Source of the DNA: Anoxybacillus thermarum
Lineage (GTDB): Bacteria; Bacillota; Bacilli; Bacillales; Anoxybacillaceae
Reading direction: 5' to 3'
Assembly: GCF_000836725.1 (NCBI RefSeq)
Contig: NZ_JXTH01000013.1
Coordinates: 1 to 47,413, forward strand
DNA length: 47,413 bases
In this document: in pieces, positions 36,309-45,197 of the stretch
Numbering within the stretch: position 1 is the first letter of the stretch
Layout: every line of letters starts with the position of its first letter
The notes under the pieces: model-generated
The model's input: the letters and a program-made list of their open reading frames with translations, nothing else
What the model was told of the DNA's origin: nothing
The model's database searches: none
Program-made: the position numbers and the translations under genes

Positions 36309-36332
36309 TGAGATAAAGAAAGGGACGTGGAC

Positions 36333-37364
36333 ATGAAAGTAGATTTATTTGATTTTCATTTACCGGAAGAACTTATTGCTCAAACACCGCTTCCAAATCG
36401 CGAATCGTCGCGCTTAATGGTATTGAATAAACGAACAGGCGAAATCGCACACGAACCGACGTTTCGTTCCATTTTATCGTACTTGAAAGAAGGAGACTGC
36501 CTCGTTTTAAACGATACGCGCGTATTGCCAGCGCGATTGTATGGAGAAAAAGAAGGAACAGGGGCGCACATTGAAGTGCTTTTATTAAAACAGGTTGATG
36601 GAGATCAATGGGAAACGCTTGTTAAGCCCGCTAAACGTGTGAAAGTTGGAACGACGCTTTCGTTCGGTGATGGGCGCTTACGCGCGGAATGTGTAGCTGA
36701 GCTAGAGCACGGCGGGCGCATTCTTTCGTTTTCATATGAGGGCATGTTTCTTGAAGTGCTTGAGTCGCTTGGGGAAATGCCGCTTCCGCCATACATTAAA
36801 GCACAGCTCGATGACCGAGAGCGATATCAAACCGTCTATGCTCGCGAAGCTGGATCAGCTGCAGCACCGACGGCTGGGTTGCATTTTACACAACAACTTC
36901 TTGAAGATGTGCAAAAAAAAGGAGTGCATATTGTCTTTATTACGTTGCATGTCGGTTTAGGTACGTTTCGCCCTGTGAACGTAGAACATATTGAAGAACA
37001 TGATATGCATGCTGAGTTTTATCAAATGACAGAGGAAACAGCAAACTTGCTAAACGATGTGAAAGCAAAAGGAGGGCGCATCATCGCCGTTGGGACGACA
37101 TCGACACGCACGCTTGAAACAATTGCCTCTCGTCACGATGGCACATTTGTTGCTGAAAGCGGTTGGACGGATATTTTTATTTATCCTGGCTACACATTTC
37201 GAGCGATTGATGGAATGATTACAAATTTTCATTTACCAAAGTCAACGCTCATTATGCTCGTGAGCGCGCTAGCTGGTCGGGAGCATGTGTTGCGAGCTTA
37301 CGAAGAAGCGGTGAAAGAGCGTTACCGATTTTTTAGCTTCGGCGATGCAATGCTTATTATATAA
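36333..37364 (+). CDS. queA: tRNA preQ1(34) S-adenosylmethionine ribosyltransferase-isomerase QueA
   Basis: QueA transfers the ribosyl part of SAM to preQ1 in tRNA, giving epoxyqueuosine. ATG 36333 gives [19 protein letters not shown], eight bases after AAAGGG. The product has 343 residues with [33 protein letters not shown] and [16 protein letters not shown], all conserved family blocks. It is followed 20 bp later by tgt, the enzyme acting just before it in the queuosine pathway. Confidence 0.97.
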   Translation: MKVDLFDFHLPEELIAQTPLPNRESSRLMVLNKRTGEIAHEPTFRSILSYLKEGDCLVLNDTRVLPARLYGEKEGTGAHIEVLLLKQVDGDQWETLVKPAKRVKVGTTLSFGDGRLRAECVAELEHGGRILSFSYEGMFLEVLESLGEMPLPPYIKAQLDDRERYQTVYAREAGSAAAPTAGLHFTQQLLEDVQKKGVHIVFITLHVGLGTFRPVNVEHIEEHDMHAEFYQMTEETANLLNDVKAKGGRIIAVGTTSTRTLETIASRHDGTFVAESGWTDIFIYPGYTFRAIDGMITNFHLPKSTLIMLVSALAGREHVLRAYEEAVKERYRFFSFGDAMLII

Positions 37365-37369
37365 GTTGA

Positions 37370-38524
<1,155 letters not shown>

Positions 38525-38538
38525 AAAGGGGTGAAAAT

Positions 38539-38802
38539 ATGGAAACGTTAGCAAGCTTACTACCACTTATTTTAGTCTTTGCGATTTTTTACTTTTTGCT
38601 CATTCGCCCGCAACAAAAACGCCAAAAAGCTGTTCAACAAATGCAGGCGAACTTGCAAAAAGGAGATAAAGTCATTACGATTGGCGGATTGCACGGCATC
38701 ATCGATTCGCTCGATGAAAATACGGTCGTCATTCGCGCGGGTGACGGTTCGCGTCTTACATACGACCGTGCGGCCGTTCGTGAAGTCGTGAATGAAAAAT
38801 AA
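38539..38802 (+). CDS. yajC: Preprotein translocase accessory subunit YajC
   Basis: YajC associates with SecDF at the Sec translocon. The 87-residue product has one membrane helix (about 6-23), the F-Y-F-L-L-I-R-P-Q-Q-K-R-Q-K block and a small soluble domain (LQKGDKVITIGGLHG). RBS AAAGGGGTG precedes ATG 38539. secDF lies 3 kb downstream in its own unit. A bidirectional terminator follows. Confidence 0.95.
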   Translation: METLASLLPLILVFAIFYFLLIRPQQKRQKAVQQMQANLQKGDKVITIGGLHGIIDSLDENTVVIRAGDGSRLTYDRAAVREVVNEK

Positions 38803-38828
38803 GACAGGTTGCTGCCTGTCTTATTTTT
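38795..38828. terminator. Bidirectional terminator between yajC and yrzE
   Basis: Perfect 14-bp inverted repeat AAAAATAAGACAGG/CCTGTCTTATTTTT (38795-38808 with 38815-38828), 6-base loop. A-run on one side and T-run on the other serve both convergent genes. Confidence 0.92.
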
Positions 38829-39201
38829 ACGCGCTTCGTGAACGAGATGTGGCGACGTTGACACCAATGATGCCACCGATCATGGCAGTAATGAGAAAAC
38901 CGACGTGGTATCCCCACTGTTCAATCGAAAACGTTTGGTCCATTCCGAGAAATTGAAATAAAAAAATGATAGTTGTAAAGATGGCACCCGTTGCTCCACC
39001 AAGCATCCAGCCGCGTTCTTTCCCTTTTCCACCTGCAATAAACCCACCGAAAAATAATGATAAAAATGCGAGACCGTGCATGACCCATTGCAATGACGTT
39101 TCATCATAACTTGTCAGCTTCAATAAAAGGGCAAATATAAAACTGCCTATGATGGCGCTTATAAAAATTGTCACGACCCCATGCAAAATAGCGCGAATCA
39201 T
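38827..39201 (-). CDS. yrzE: TIGR04086 family membrane protein (YrzE-like)
   Basis: A 124-residue protein with four membrane helices (about 8-30, 40-58, 66-86 and 96-115) and Gly-rich turns GGFIAGGKGKERGWMLGGATGA. Function unknown. The position between yajC and the yetF/spoVB pair matches yrzE of B. subtilis. Start ATG 39201-39199 is preceded on the minus strand by AAGGAGGG. The promoter shares the gap with the divergent yetF-like gene. Confidence 0.85.
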   Translation of the reverse strand: MIRAILHGVVTIFISAIIGSFIFALLLKLTSYDETSLQWVMHGLAFLSLFFGGFIAGGKGKERGWMLGGATGAIFTTIIFLFQFLGMDQTFSIEQWGYHVGFLITAMIGGIIGVNVATSRSRSA

Positions 39202-39291
39202 CCTTATCCCTCCTTACTACATTTAGTACAAACATATTCCATTGTCCATTTGTTTAGAATAAAAACGTAGAACAAACGAGGAGGAATAAAG

Positions 39292-39939
39292 GTGGAGTAC
39301 GTCACGATTATTTTGCGAACGTTACTGTTGTACGTAGCTATTTTATTTATTTTTCGCATCATGGGGAAAAGGGAAATTGGGGAGTTGAGCATTTTAGACT
39401 TAGTTGTTTTTATTATGATTGGGGAAATGGCGGTCATTGCGATCGAGCAACCGAAAGATCCGATTTTTCATACGCTCGTTCCGATGATTGTATTGACAAT
39501 CGCCCAAATTGCTTTTGCATTTTTTTCTTTAAAAAGCGAAGCGTTTCGGCATCTCGTTGATGGATCACCGACCGTCATTATTAACAACGGAAAAATTGAT
39601 GAAAAAGCGATGCGAAAGCAACGGTATAATTTTGATGATTTGCTTATTCAATTGCGTGAAAAAAATATTAAAAACATTGCGGACGTTGAATTTGCCATTT
39701 TAGAGCCGTCTGGCAAACTGTCTGTATTTGAAAAAGACAAAGGAAAAAAGAAAACACCGTCTTTAGCTTTGCCTCTCATTAAAGACGGTGTCATTCAAGA
39801 AGAACATTTAACATTGATCGATCAAACGCCCGCATGGTTAATCAAGCAACTAAAAAAGCGCGGATATGAACGAATTGAGCATATTTCTTATTGTACATAT
39901 GAAAATGGGACGTTCTATATTGATGAAAAAGATGAATGA
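39292..39939 (+). CDS. DUF421 membrane protein, YetF/YrbG family
   Basis: The 215-residue product has three N-terminal membrane helices (about 5-22, 30-52, 58-78) and a cytoplasmic DUF421 domain with VDGSPTVIINNGKIDEKAMRK and FAILEPSGKLSVFEKDK. The biochemical role is not settled; relatives in spore formers are linked to spore membrane proteins. Start GTG 39292 follows GAGGAGG. It converges on spoVB with no spacing between stop codons. The family call is firm, the function is not. Confidence 0.88.
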   Translation: MEYVTIILRTLLLYVAILFIFRIMGKREIGELSILDLVVFIMIGEMAVIAIEQPKDPIFHTLVPMIVLTIAQIAFAFFSLKSEAFRHLVDGSPTVIINNGKIDEKAMRKQRYNFDDLLIQLREKNIKNIADVEFAILEPSGKLSVFEKDKGKKKTPSLALPLIKDGVIQEEHLTLIDQTPAWLIKQLKKRGYERIEHISYCTYENGTFYIDEKDE

Positions 39940-39973
39940 TTAACGAAACAATTGGCGAAATTCATCTTTTTCA
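39924..39973. terminator. Candidate terminator spanning the abutting 3' ends of yetF-like gene and spoVB
   Basis: A perfect 14-bp inverted repeat TGAAAAAGATGAAT/ATTCATCTTTTTCA lies at 39924-39937 and 39960-39973, with both stop codons in the 22-base loop. No other terminator is available between these convergent genes. The stem is AT-rich and the loop is long, so strength is doubtful. Confidence 0.4.
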
Positions 39974-41463
39974 ATTAAACGAAACGATTGTGCAAGAACG
40001 ACATATATGACCGTCATCATTATGATGACAACAATCGTTTTCATAAGCAATGAAAACGGCAAAATCGGAACGAGCATATGTCCAATTGCTGCAACGGAAA
40101 CGATAACGGCGAAATGAGCGACATATTGTTTGATATATAAAGTAAGCGAAATCGCTTTAACGATTGTAGCAGCATGTAATAACGTGACAATCATCATGCC
40201 GACAGTAATGGCTAGCGCAGCCCCCATAATGCCGAGCGACGGTTGTGAAGCGAGCCAAAAAATAAGCGCTGTTTTTACGACGGCACCGATGAGGCTATTT
40301 GTCATTGCTTCTTTTGCTAGATCAAGCGCTTGCAATACAGCTTGCAACGGTCCTTGTAAGTAGTAAAAGATAAAAAACGGTGCCATGACTTTGACAAAGA
40401 TTGCTGCTTGATTAGCCCCATACATGAGGTGCATGATTTCTTCTGCTAATACGTACAACACGACAATGGACAATCCCCCAGCGAAAAGCGACAACCGTAC
40501 CGCTTGATGCAACCGGTATTCAATTAAACGGTGTTGTTTTTGGGCAGCAGCTTCGCTAATTGCTGGAACGAGCGAAGTGGCGAGCGCGTATGTAATAAAC
40601 GATGGGAGCATTAAAAGGGGGAGCGCATATCCGGTAAGCTCCCCGTATTGTTTTGTCGCATTGGTTGCAGTGATGCCGGCGAGCGCTAAACTTTGTGCCA
40701 CGACGATCGGTTCAAAAAACCATGCAATCGACCCAATCATCCGGCTTCCGAGCGTTGGAACAGCGATGCGCATCAGCGAAACAAACGTATCTTTCCCTTG
40801 TTTGACGTACGCAAAAAAACGGTATCGAATGCGAATCGGCTTTTTTCGTCTAAATGTAATAAACAAATAAATGAGGGAGACAAGCTCGCCAACGACGGCA
40901 GAAATCATCGCGCCCGCTGCGGCATATTCGATACCGTACGGCAAAAAAGAGGTCGTAAAAGCAGCAATGAGCGTAATGCGCACCGCCTGTTCAAGCAATT
41001 GGGAATACGCATACGGTTTCATTTCCTGTCTTCCTTGAAAATAACCACGTAAAACGGAAGAAACAGCGACAATTGGGACGACCGGCGCAAGCGCAACGAG
41101 CGGATAATATACGCGTGCATCTGTAAATAACGTGTTAGAAAGAATCGGTGCGATGGCTAGTAGCGCTGGGAAAAAGATGAAACTTAAAACGACGGTAATA
41201 GACAAAGATACGACTAATATTTTTTTCACTTTTCGTTTATCGCCTACCGCTTCCGCTTCAGCAACGAGCTTTGAAATGGCGACTGGGAGGCCGAACTGCG
41301 TAATTGTAATCGCTAATACGAGCGTCGGCACAGCCATCATATATAAACCTACCCCTTCTTCACCGATGAGACGAGCAACAACGATGCGATTAATAAAGCC
41401 AAGTATGCGCGTCAACAATCCCGCAACAATTAAAATCATCGTCCCTTTCAAAAATTTGGACAT
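39940..41463 (-). CDS. spoVB: Stage V sporulation protein B (MOP/MATE-type flippase)
   Basis: SpoVB is a lipid II flippase-type membrane protein needed for cortex synthesis. The start is ATG 41463-41461 (MSKFLKGTMILIVAGLL), preceded by GGGAGGAAC; the ten extra codons upstream are unsupported. The 507-residue product has about 14 membrane helices and the MVF/polysaccharide-transporter outline (LIGEEGVGLYMMAVPTL, VLRGYFQGRQEMKPYAYSQL). Order yetF-like/spoVB/comN matches B. subtilis. Confidence 0.95.
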   Translation of the reverse strand: MSKFLKGTMILIVAGLLTRILGFINRIVVARLIGEEGVGLYMMAVPTLVLAITITQFGLPVAISKLVAEAEAVGDKRKVKKILVVSLSITVVLSFIFFPALLAIAPILSNTLFTDARVYYPLVALAPVVPIVAVSSVLRGYFQGRQEMKPYAYSQLLEQAVRITLIAAFTTSFLPYGIEYAAAGAMISAVVGELVSLIYLFITFRRKKPIRIRYRFFAYVKQGKDTFVSLMRIAVPTLGSRMIGSIAWFFEPIVVAQSLALAGITATNATKQYGELTGYALPLLMLPSFITYALATSLVPAISEAAAQKQHRLIEYRLHQAVRLSLFAGGLSIVVLYVLAEEIMHLMYGANQAAIFVKVMAPFFIFYYLQGPLQAVLQALDLAKEAMTNSLIGAVVKTALIFWLASQPSLGIMGAALAITVGMMIVTLLHAATIVKAISLTLYIKQYVAHFAVIVSVAAIGHMLVPILPFSLLMKTIVVIIMMTVIYVVLAQSFRLIEKDEFRQLFR

Positions 41464-41507
41464 GTTCCTCCCTACCTTCTCAAATGAGGTCATCTTTTAT
41501 ACAATGA

Positions 41508-41535
41508 AATATATGCACATGTTGGCCAAGCATGA
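41508..41535 (-). promoter_or_regulatory. Candidate sigmaE promoter for spoVB
   Basis: On the minus strand TCATGCT (41535-41529), 13-bp spacer, CATATATT (41515-41508), close to the sigmaE pattern and 45 bases before the spoVB start. spoVB is sigmaE-dependent in B. subtilis. Confidence 0.4.
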
Positions 41536-41554
41536 CAAAATGGGGGAGACGAAT

Positions 41555-41827
41555 ATGGATCGTAAACAATTAATGCCAGCGTTACAAAGTAAAGTGGATG
41601 AGTTGAAGTTGCTCGGCTATGAACAAGCGACGATTGAAGACGTATGGAATTGTTTAATGGTGAAAAAATGGAAGAAAAATAAAGAAGAAAAGCGTCTATT
41701 TGAGCTCGTGAACGACATTTTATCATTGCGTACAAGCGACTATATGGCGTATATTGTCGCAAAGGAACAAAAGCACGATCTTTGGTTTACGGAAGAAGGG
41801 CTTTCGGAGTTAGAACAATTGTTTTAA
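41555..41827 (+). CDS. comN: Post-transcriptional regulator ComN (YrzD)
   Basis: ComN affects comE mRNA and competence in B. subtilis. The start is ATG 41555 (MDRKQLMPALQSKVDEL) with GGGGGAGA upstream; the large frame back to 41132 is antisense to spoVB and not real. The 90-residue helical product has the family pattern LGYEQATIEDVWNCLMVKKW and SDYMAYIVAKEQ. It is divergent from spoVB. Identification rests on family look and the conserved place before secDF. Confidence 0.85.
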   Translation: MDRKQLMPALQSKVDELKLLGYEQATIEDVWNCLMVKKWKKNKEEKRLFELVNDILSLRTSDYMAYIVAKEQKHDLWFTEEGLSELEQLF

Positions 41828-41842
41828 TTGTTCGTTTGGAAA

Positions 41843-41871
41843 TTGACAGAAAGTGTACTGTCATTCATAAT
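41843..41871 (+). promoter_or_regulatory. SigmaA promoter of secDF with overlapping dyad
   Basis: TTGACA at 41843-41848, exact 17-bp spacer, CATAAT at 41866-41871. A perfect inverted repeat TGACAG-N8-CTGTCA (41844-41863) covers the -35 and spacer, suggesting an operator. Confidence 0.75.
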
Positions 41872-41888
41872 TTGTTTTGTTGGTAAAA

Positions 41889-41908
41889 ATTCTGGCAGCG
41901 TCCAGAAT
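41889..41908 (+). promoter_or_regulatory. Leader hairpin just upstream of secDF RBS
   Basis: Perfect 7-bp stem ATTCTGG/CCAGAAT with 6-base loop, two bases before AGAGGAGG. It sits in the expected 5' UTR and is not followed by a T-run, so it is more likely an mRNA stability or translation element than a terminator. Confidence 0.5.
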
Positions 41909-41922
41909 AGAGGAGGATTTTT

Positions 41923-44169
41923 ATGGTAAAACGTAGTCGCATCATTGCTTTTTTCCTTCTTGTCGTTTTACTAGGCGGCATGATGGGAACGACAGCAGAG
42001 AAAATTGTCAAAAATATTAAACTCGGCTTAGACTTGCAAGGTGGTTTTGAAATTTTATACGAAGTGAAGCCGACAAAAGAAGGAGAAAAAATTACGAAAG
42101 ATGTATTGCTTAGCACGGTAAGCGCATTAAATAAACGCATTAACGTGCTTGGAGTAAGCGAACCGCGCATTGATGTAGAAGGAAACGATCGCATTCGCGT
42201 TCAGTTAGCGGGGGTGAAAGATCAAAATAAAGCGCGCGAAATTTTATCTACAGAGGCGAAATTAACGTTTCGCGACGTACATGATAACGTATTGATGGAT
42301 GGAAGCGACCTCGTTGAAGGAGGCGCAAAGCAAACGTTTGATGATAGAGGGAAACCGAGTGTTGCGATTCAATTAAAAGATGCAAACAAGTTTAAAGAAG
42401 TGACACAAAAAGTATTGAGCATGGCACCAAATAATGTGCTTGTCATTTGGCTTGATTTTGAGGAAGGCGTTGACTCATACGCAAAAGAAGTAGAAAAAGA
42501 GCATCCGAAATTTATTTCGGCCGCCCAAGTGAATGAAGTGTTCAACCAGACGGACGTTTCTATCGTTGGAAACTTTACCGTTGAAGAAGCGAAACAATTA
42601 GCGGATTTGTTAAATGCGGGAGCGCTTCCTGTGGAATTAAAAGAAATTTATTCAACATCGGTAGGTGCACAGTTTGGAGAGCAAGCATTACAAAAAACGA
42701 TTTTTGCAGGAATCATTGGTATTGCGCTCGTCTTTTTATTTATGCTCGTTTTCTATCGCTTGCCTGGGATTGTTGCAGTCGTTACATTAAGCGTATATAT
42801 TTACCTTATTTTGCTCGTCTTTGATTGGATGAACGGTGTATTGACGTTACCGGGAATTGCTGCACTCATTCTTGGGGTTGGAATGGCAGTCGATGCAAAT
42901 ATTATTACATACGAGCGAATAAAAGATGAGTTAAAGCTCGGAAAATCGCTTATGTCAGCGTACCGCATCGGAAATCGCGGTTCTTTTGGCACGATTTTAG
43001 ACGCAAACATTACAACAATCATTGCTGGTATTGTTCTGTTTGTATACGGGACGAGCTCTGTAAAAGGATTTGCAACGATGCTCATCATTAGCATTTTAGC
43101 GAGCTTTATTACAGCAGTATATGGTACTCGTCTCTTGCTCGGCTTGCTCGTGAAGAGCCGCTTATTCGATAAAAAACCGCATTATTTTGGCGTCAATTCG
43201 AGAGATATATTAGATATTGCGAAAGTAACAGATGATACAGACGTTCCGACAAAATTTGCACGTCTTGATTTTGTTAAACGAAGCAAACTATTTTTCATGA
43301 TTTCAGGAGCGATGATCGTTATTGGACTCGTGTTATTATTGACCGCTAAATTAAATTTAGGCATTGATTTTTCAAGCGGAACGCGCGTCGATTTAATGAG
43401 TGAAAAACCGCTCACAACAGAAGAAGTGAGGCAGGAATTAAGTGAATTACGTCTTAAGCCGAAAGATGTTGTTCTGTCAGGCAATAACAACGAGATGGCG
43501 ATTGTACGTTTTCTCGGTGTACTTGACCAAAAAGAAATTTCACAGTTGAAATCGCATTTTAAAGAAAAATATGGCATCGAGCCAAACGTAAGCACGGTAT
43601 CGCCAACGGTCGGAAAAGAACTAGCGCGCAATGCATTTATTTCTGTACTCATTGCGTCGATCGGGATCATTATTTACGTCACCGTTCGCTTTGAGATGTA
43701 TATGGCGATTGCAGCCATTGTTGCGCTGTTGCACGATGCGTTTTTCATCATTGCTTTCTTTAGTTTGACGCGTTTAGAAGTCGACTTAACGTTTATTGCC
43801 GCTGTGTTAACGATCGTCGGTTATTCAATTAATGATACTATCGTGACGTTTGACCGCATTCGTTATTTAATGAAAAAGCGGACAGTAAAAACGGTCGATG
43901 ATTTAAAAGATGTCGTCAACAAAGCATTGCAACAAACATTTGGTCGCTCTGTAAATACGATATTAACCGTTGTGTTTACCGTTGTCGCCCTTTTATTGTT
44001 CGGTAGTGAAGCGATTCGCAATTTCTCCTTTGCGTTGCTTGCTGGTTTAATTTCAGGCACATATTCTTCGCTCTTTATTGCAGCACAATTATGGCTCATT
44101 TGGAAATCGAAACAATTGAAAAAAGGAAAGCAAAAACGCGAGCAGTGGGAAGCAGAACCAGAAGTATAA
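41923..44169 (+). CDS. secDF: Protein translocase subunit SecDF (fused)
   Basis: SecDF uses the proton gradient to pull exported proteins from the SecYEG channel. The 748-residue protein is the natural SecD-SecF fusion usual in Bacillus (737 in B. subtilis). The SecD half has LGLDLQGGFEILYEVKP, a large external domain and IPGIAALILGVGMAVDANIITYERI (shown across its D4 region: GVGMAVDANI). The SecF half starts near residue 450 with NLGIDFSSGTRVD and contains IVGYSINDTIVTFDRIR. Twelve membrane helices expected. ATG 41923 follows AGAGGAGG. Confidence 0.97.
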   Translation: MVKRSRIIAFFLLVVLLGGMMGTTAEKIVKNIKLGLDLQGGFEILYEVKPTKEGEKITKDVLLSTVSALNKRINVLGVSEPRIDVEGNDRIRVQLAGVKDQNKAREILSTEAKLTFRDVHDNVLMDGSDLVEGGAKQTFDDRGKPSVAIQLKDANKFKEVTQKVLSMAPNNVLVIWLDFEEGVDSYAKEVEKEHPKFISAAQVNEVFNQTDVSIVGNFTVEEAKQLADLLNAGALPVELKEIYSTSVGAQFGEQALQKTIFAGIIGIALVFLFMLVFYRLPGIVAVVTLSVYIYLILLVFDWMNGVLTLPGIAALILGVGMAVDANIITYERIKDELKLGKSLMSAYRIGNRGSFGTILDANITTIIAGIVLFVYGTSSVKGFATMLIISILASFITAVYGTRLLLGLLVKSRLFDKKPHYFGVNSRDILDIAKVTDDTDVPTKFARLDFVKRSKLFFMISGAMIVIGLVLLLTAKLNLGIDFSSGTRVDLMSEKPLTTEEVRQELSELRLKPKDVVLSGNNNEMAIVRFLGVLDQKEISQLKSHFKEKYGIEPNVSTVSPTVGKELARNAFISVLIASIGIIIYVTVRFEMYMAIAAIVALLHDAFFIIAFFSLTRLEVDLTFIAAVLTIVGYSINDTIVTFDRIRYLMKKRTVKTVDDLKDVVNKALQQTFGRSVNTILTVVFTVVALLLFGSEAIRNFSFALLAGLISGTYSSLFIAAQLWLIWKSKQLKKGKQKREQWEAEPEV

Positions 44170-44198
44170 ACGTCGTGGCGCATGCCGCGACGTTTTTT
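44169..44198 (+). terminator. Rho-independent terminator after secDF
   Basis: Eleven-bp stem AACGTCGTGGC/GCCGCGACGTT (44169-44179 with 44184-44194, one T-G pair), loop GCAT, six T. Confidence 0.93.
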
Positions 44199-44253
44199 CA
44201 TGAAGTGAATAGGATACAATAAAGAAAAACAAAAGGGAAAGGAAGCGAATGGG

Positions 44254-45144
44254 GTGAATGAACAAACACGCTTTCAGCAGGCTCAATTTGCCGCTATGGT
44301 TGGTGTTGTCGGCAACATTATTCTGGCGGTAATTAAAGGGTGGATCGGAATGATCGCAAACAGTAAGGCGCTTATTGCCGATGCGGTACATTCCGCATCT
44401 GATGTGGCAGGATCATTTGCCGTATGGATTGGCTTGCGTGCGGCGAAACAGCCGCCGGATGACGATCATCCGTATGGACACGGAAAAGCTGAATCAATTG
44501 CTGCCATTATTGTCGCGGTTTTGCTCTTTTTCGTCGGAATAGAAATTGGAACATCTTCTTTTTCTTCATTTTTTCATCCAATTGAACCGCCAAAAATGAT
44601 CGCTGTATATGCTGTTATTTTATCGATCGTTGTGAAAGAAGCGATGTTTCGCTACAAGTATGCGTTAGGGAAAAAAATTAAAAGCGATGCCATTATCGTT
44701 AACGCGTATGAACATCGTTCAGACGTTCTTTCGTCGCTTGCTGCTCTCATCGGCATCGTCGCTGCCATTGTTGGACAAAATATCGACATTCGTTGGCTTA
44801 TTTACGCTGATCCTGTTGCTGGGCTTCTCGTTTCCCTTCTCGTTTTAAAAATGGCGTGGAAGTTAGGGGCGGAATCGATTCATCATGCACTTGACCACGT
44901 GTGGCATGAGGAAGAAACGATGAGCTTGCGCGAAGCCGTTTTGTCATTTTCAGAAGTGAAGCGTATTGACTCGCTTTATGCTCGTCAGCACGGTCATTAT
45001 GTTGTTGTTGACTTAAAAATTGCCGTGTCGCCACACTTAACGGTTTTAGAAGCACATGATATCGGAAAAAAAGTGAAAGAAAAGTTATTGTCATTTCCAC
45101 AAGTGCATAATGTGATGGTGCATATTAATCCATACGATGAATAA
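44254..45144 (+). CDS. Cation diffusion facilitator family metal transporter
   Basis: A 296-residue CDF exporter exchanging divalent metal (Zn, Mn or Fe) for protons. Six membrane helices lie in the first 200 residues, with the metal-site motifs ALIADAVHSASDVAGS and a matching HRSDVLSS in helix 5. The DDDHPYGHGKAE loop is typical. The C-terminal cytoplasmic ferredoxin-like domain (about 205-296) ends VMVHINPYDE. The start is GTG 44254 after AAAGGAAG. The metal cannot be told from sequence alone. Confidence 0.93.
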   Translation: MNEQTRFQQAQFAAMVGVVGNIILAVIKGWIGMIANSKALIADAVHSASDVAGSFAVWIGLRAAKQPPDDDHPYGHGKAESIAAIIVAVLLFFVGIEIGTSSFSSFFHPIEPPKMIAVYAVILSIVVKEAMFRYKYALGKKIKSDAIIVNAYEHRSDVLSSLAALIGIVAAIVGQNIDIRWLIYADPVAGLLVSLLVLKMAWKLGAESIHHALDHVWHEEETMSLREAVLSFSEVKRIDSLYARQHGHYVVVDLKIAVSPHLTVLEAHDIGKKVKEKLLSFPQVHNVMVHINPYDE

Positions 45145-45145
45145 A

Positions 45146-45174
45146 TTGCCCCTTAGCCTATTGTTTTGTATAAT
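45146..45174 (+). promoter_or_regulatory. SigmaA promoter for recJ
   Basis: TTGCCC at 45146-45151, 17-bp spacer, perfect TATAAT at 45169-45174, 24 bases before the recJ ATG. The leader would be about 17 bases and just cover the RBS. Confidence 0.65.
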
Positions 45175-45197
45175 AAAAAGGTTGAGGGGTGAATGAC

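Noticed and set aside
40577-41500. Plus-strand frames opposite spoVB, including the long upstream extension of comN
   Set aside because: Antisense shadows of a clear membrane protein gene; comN has its own RBS and start at 41555.
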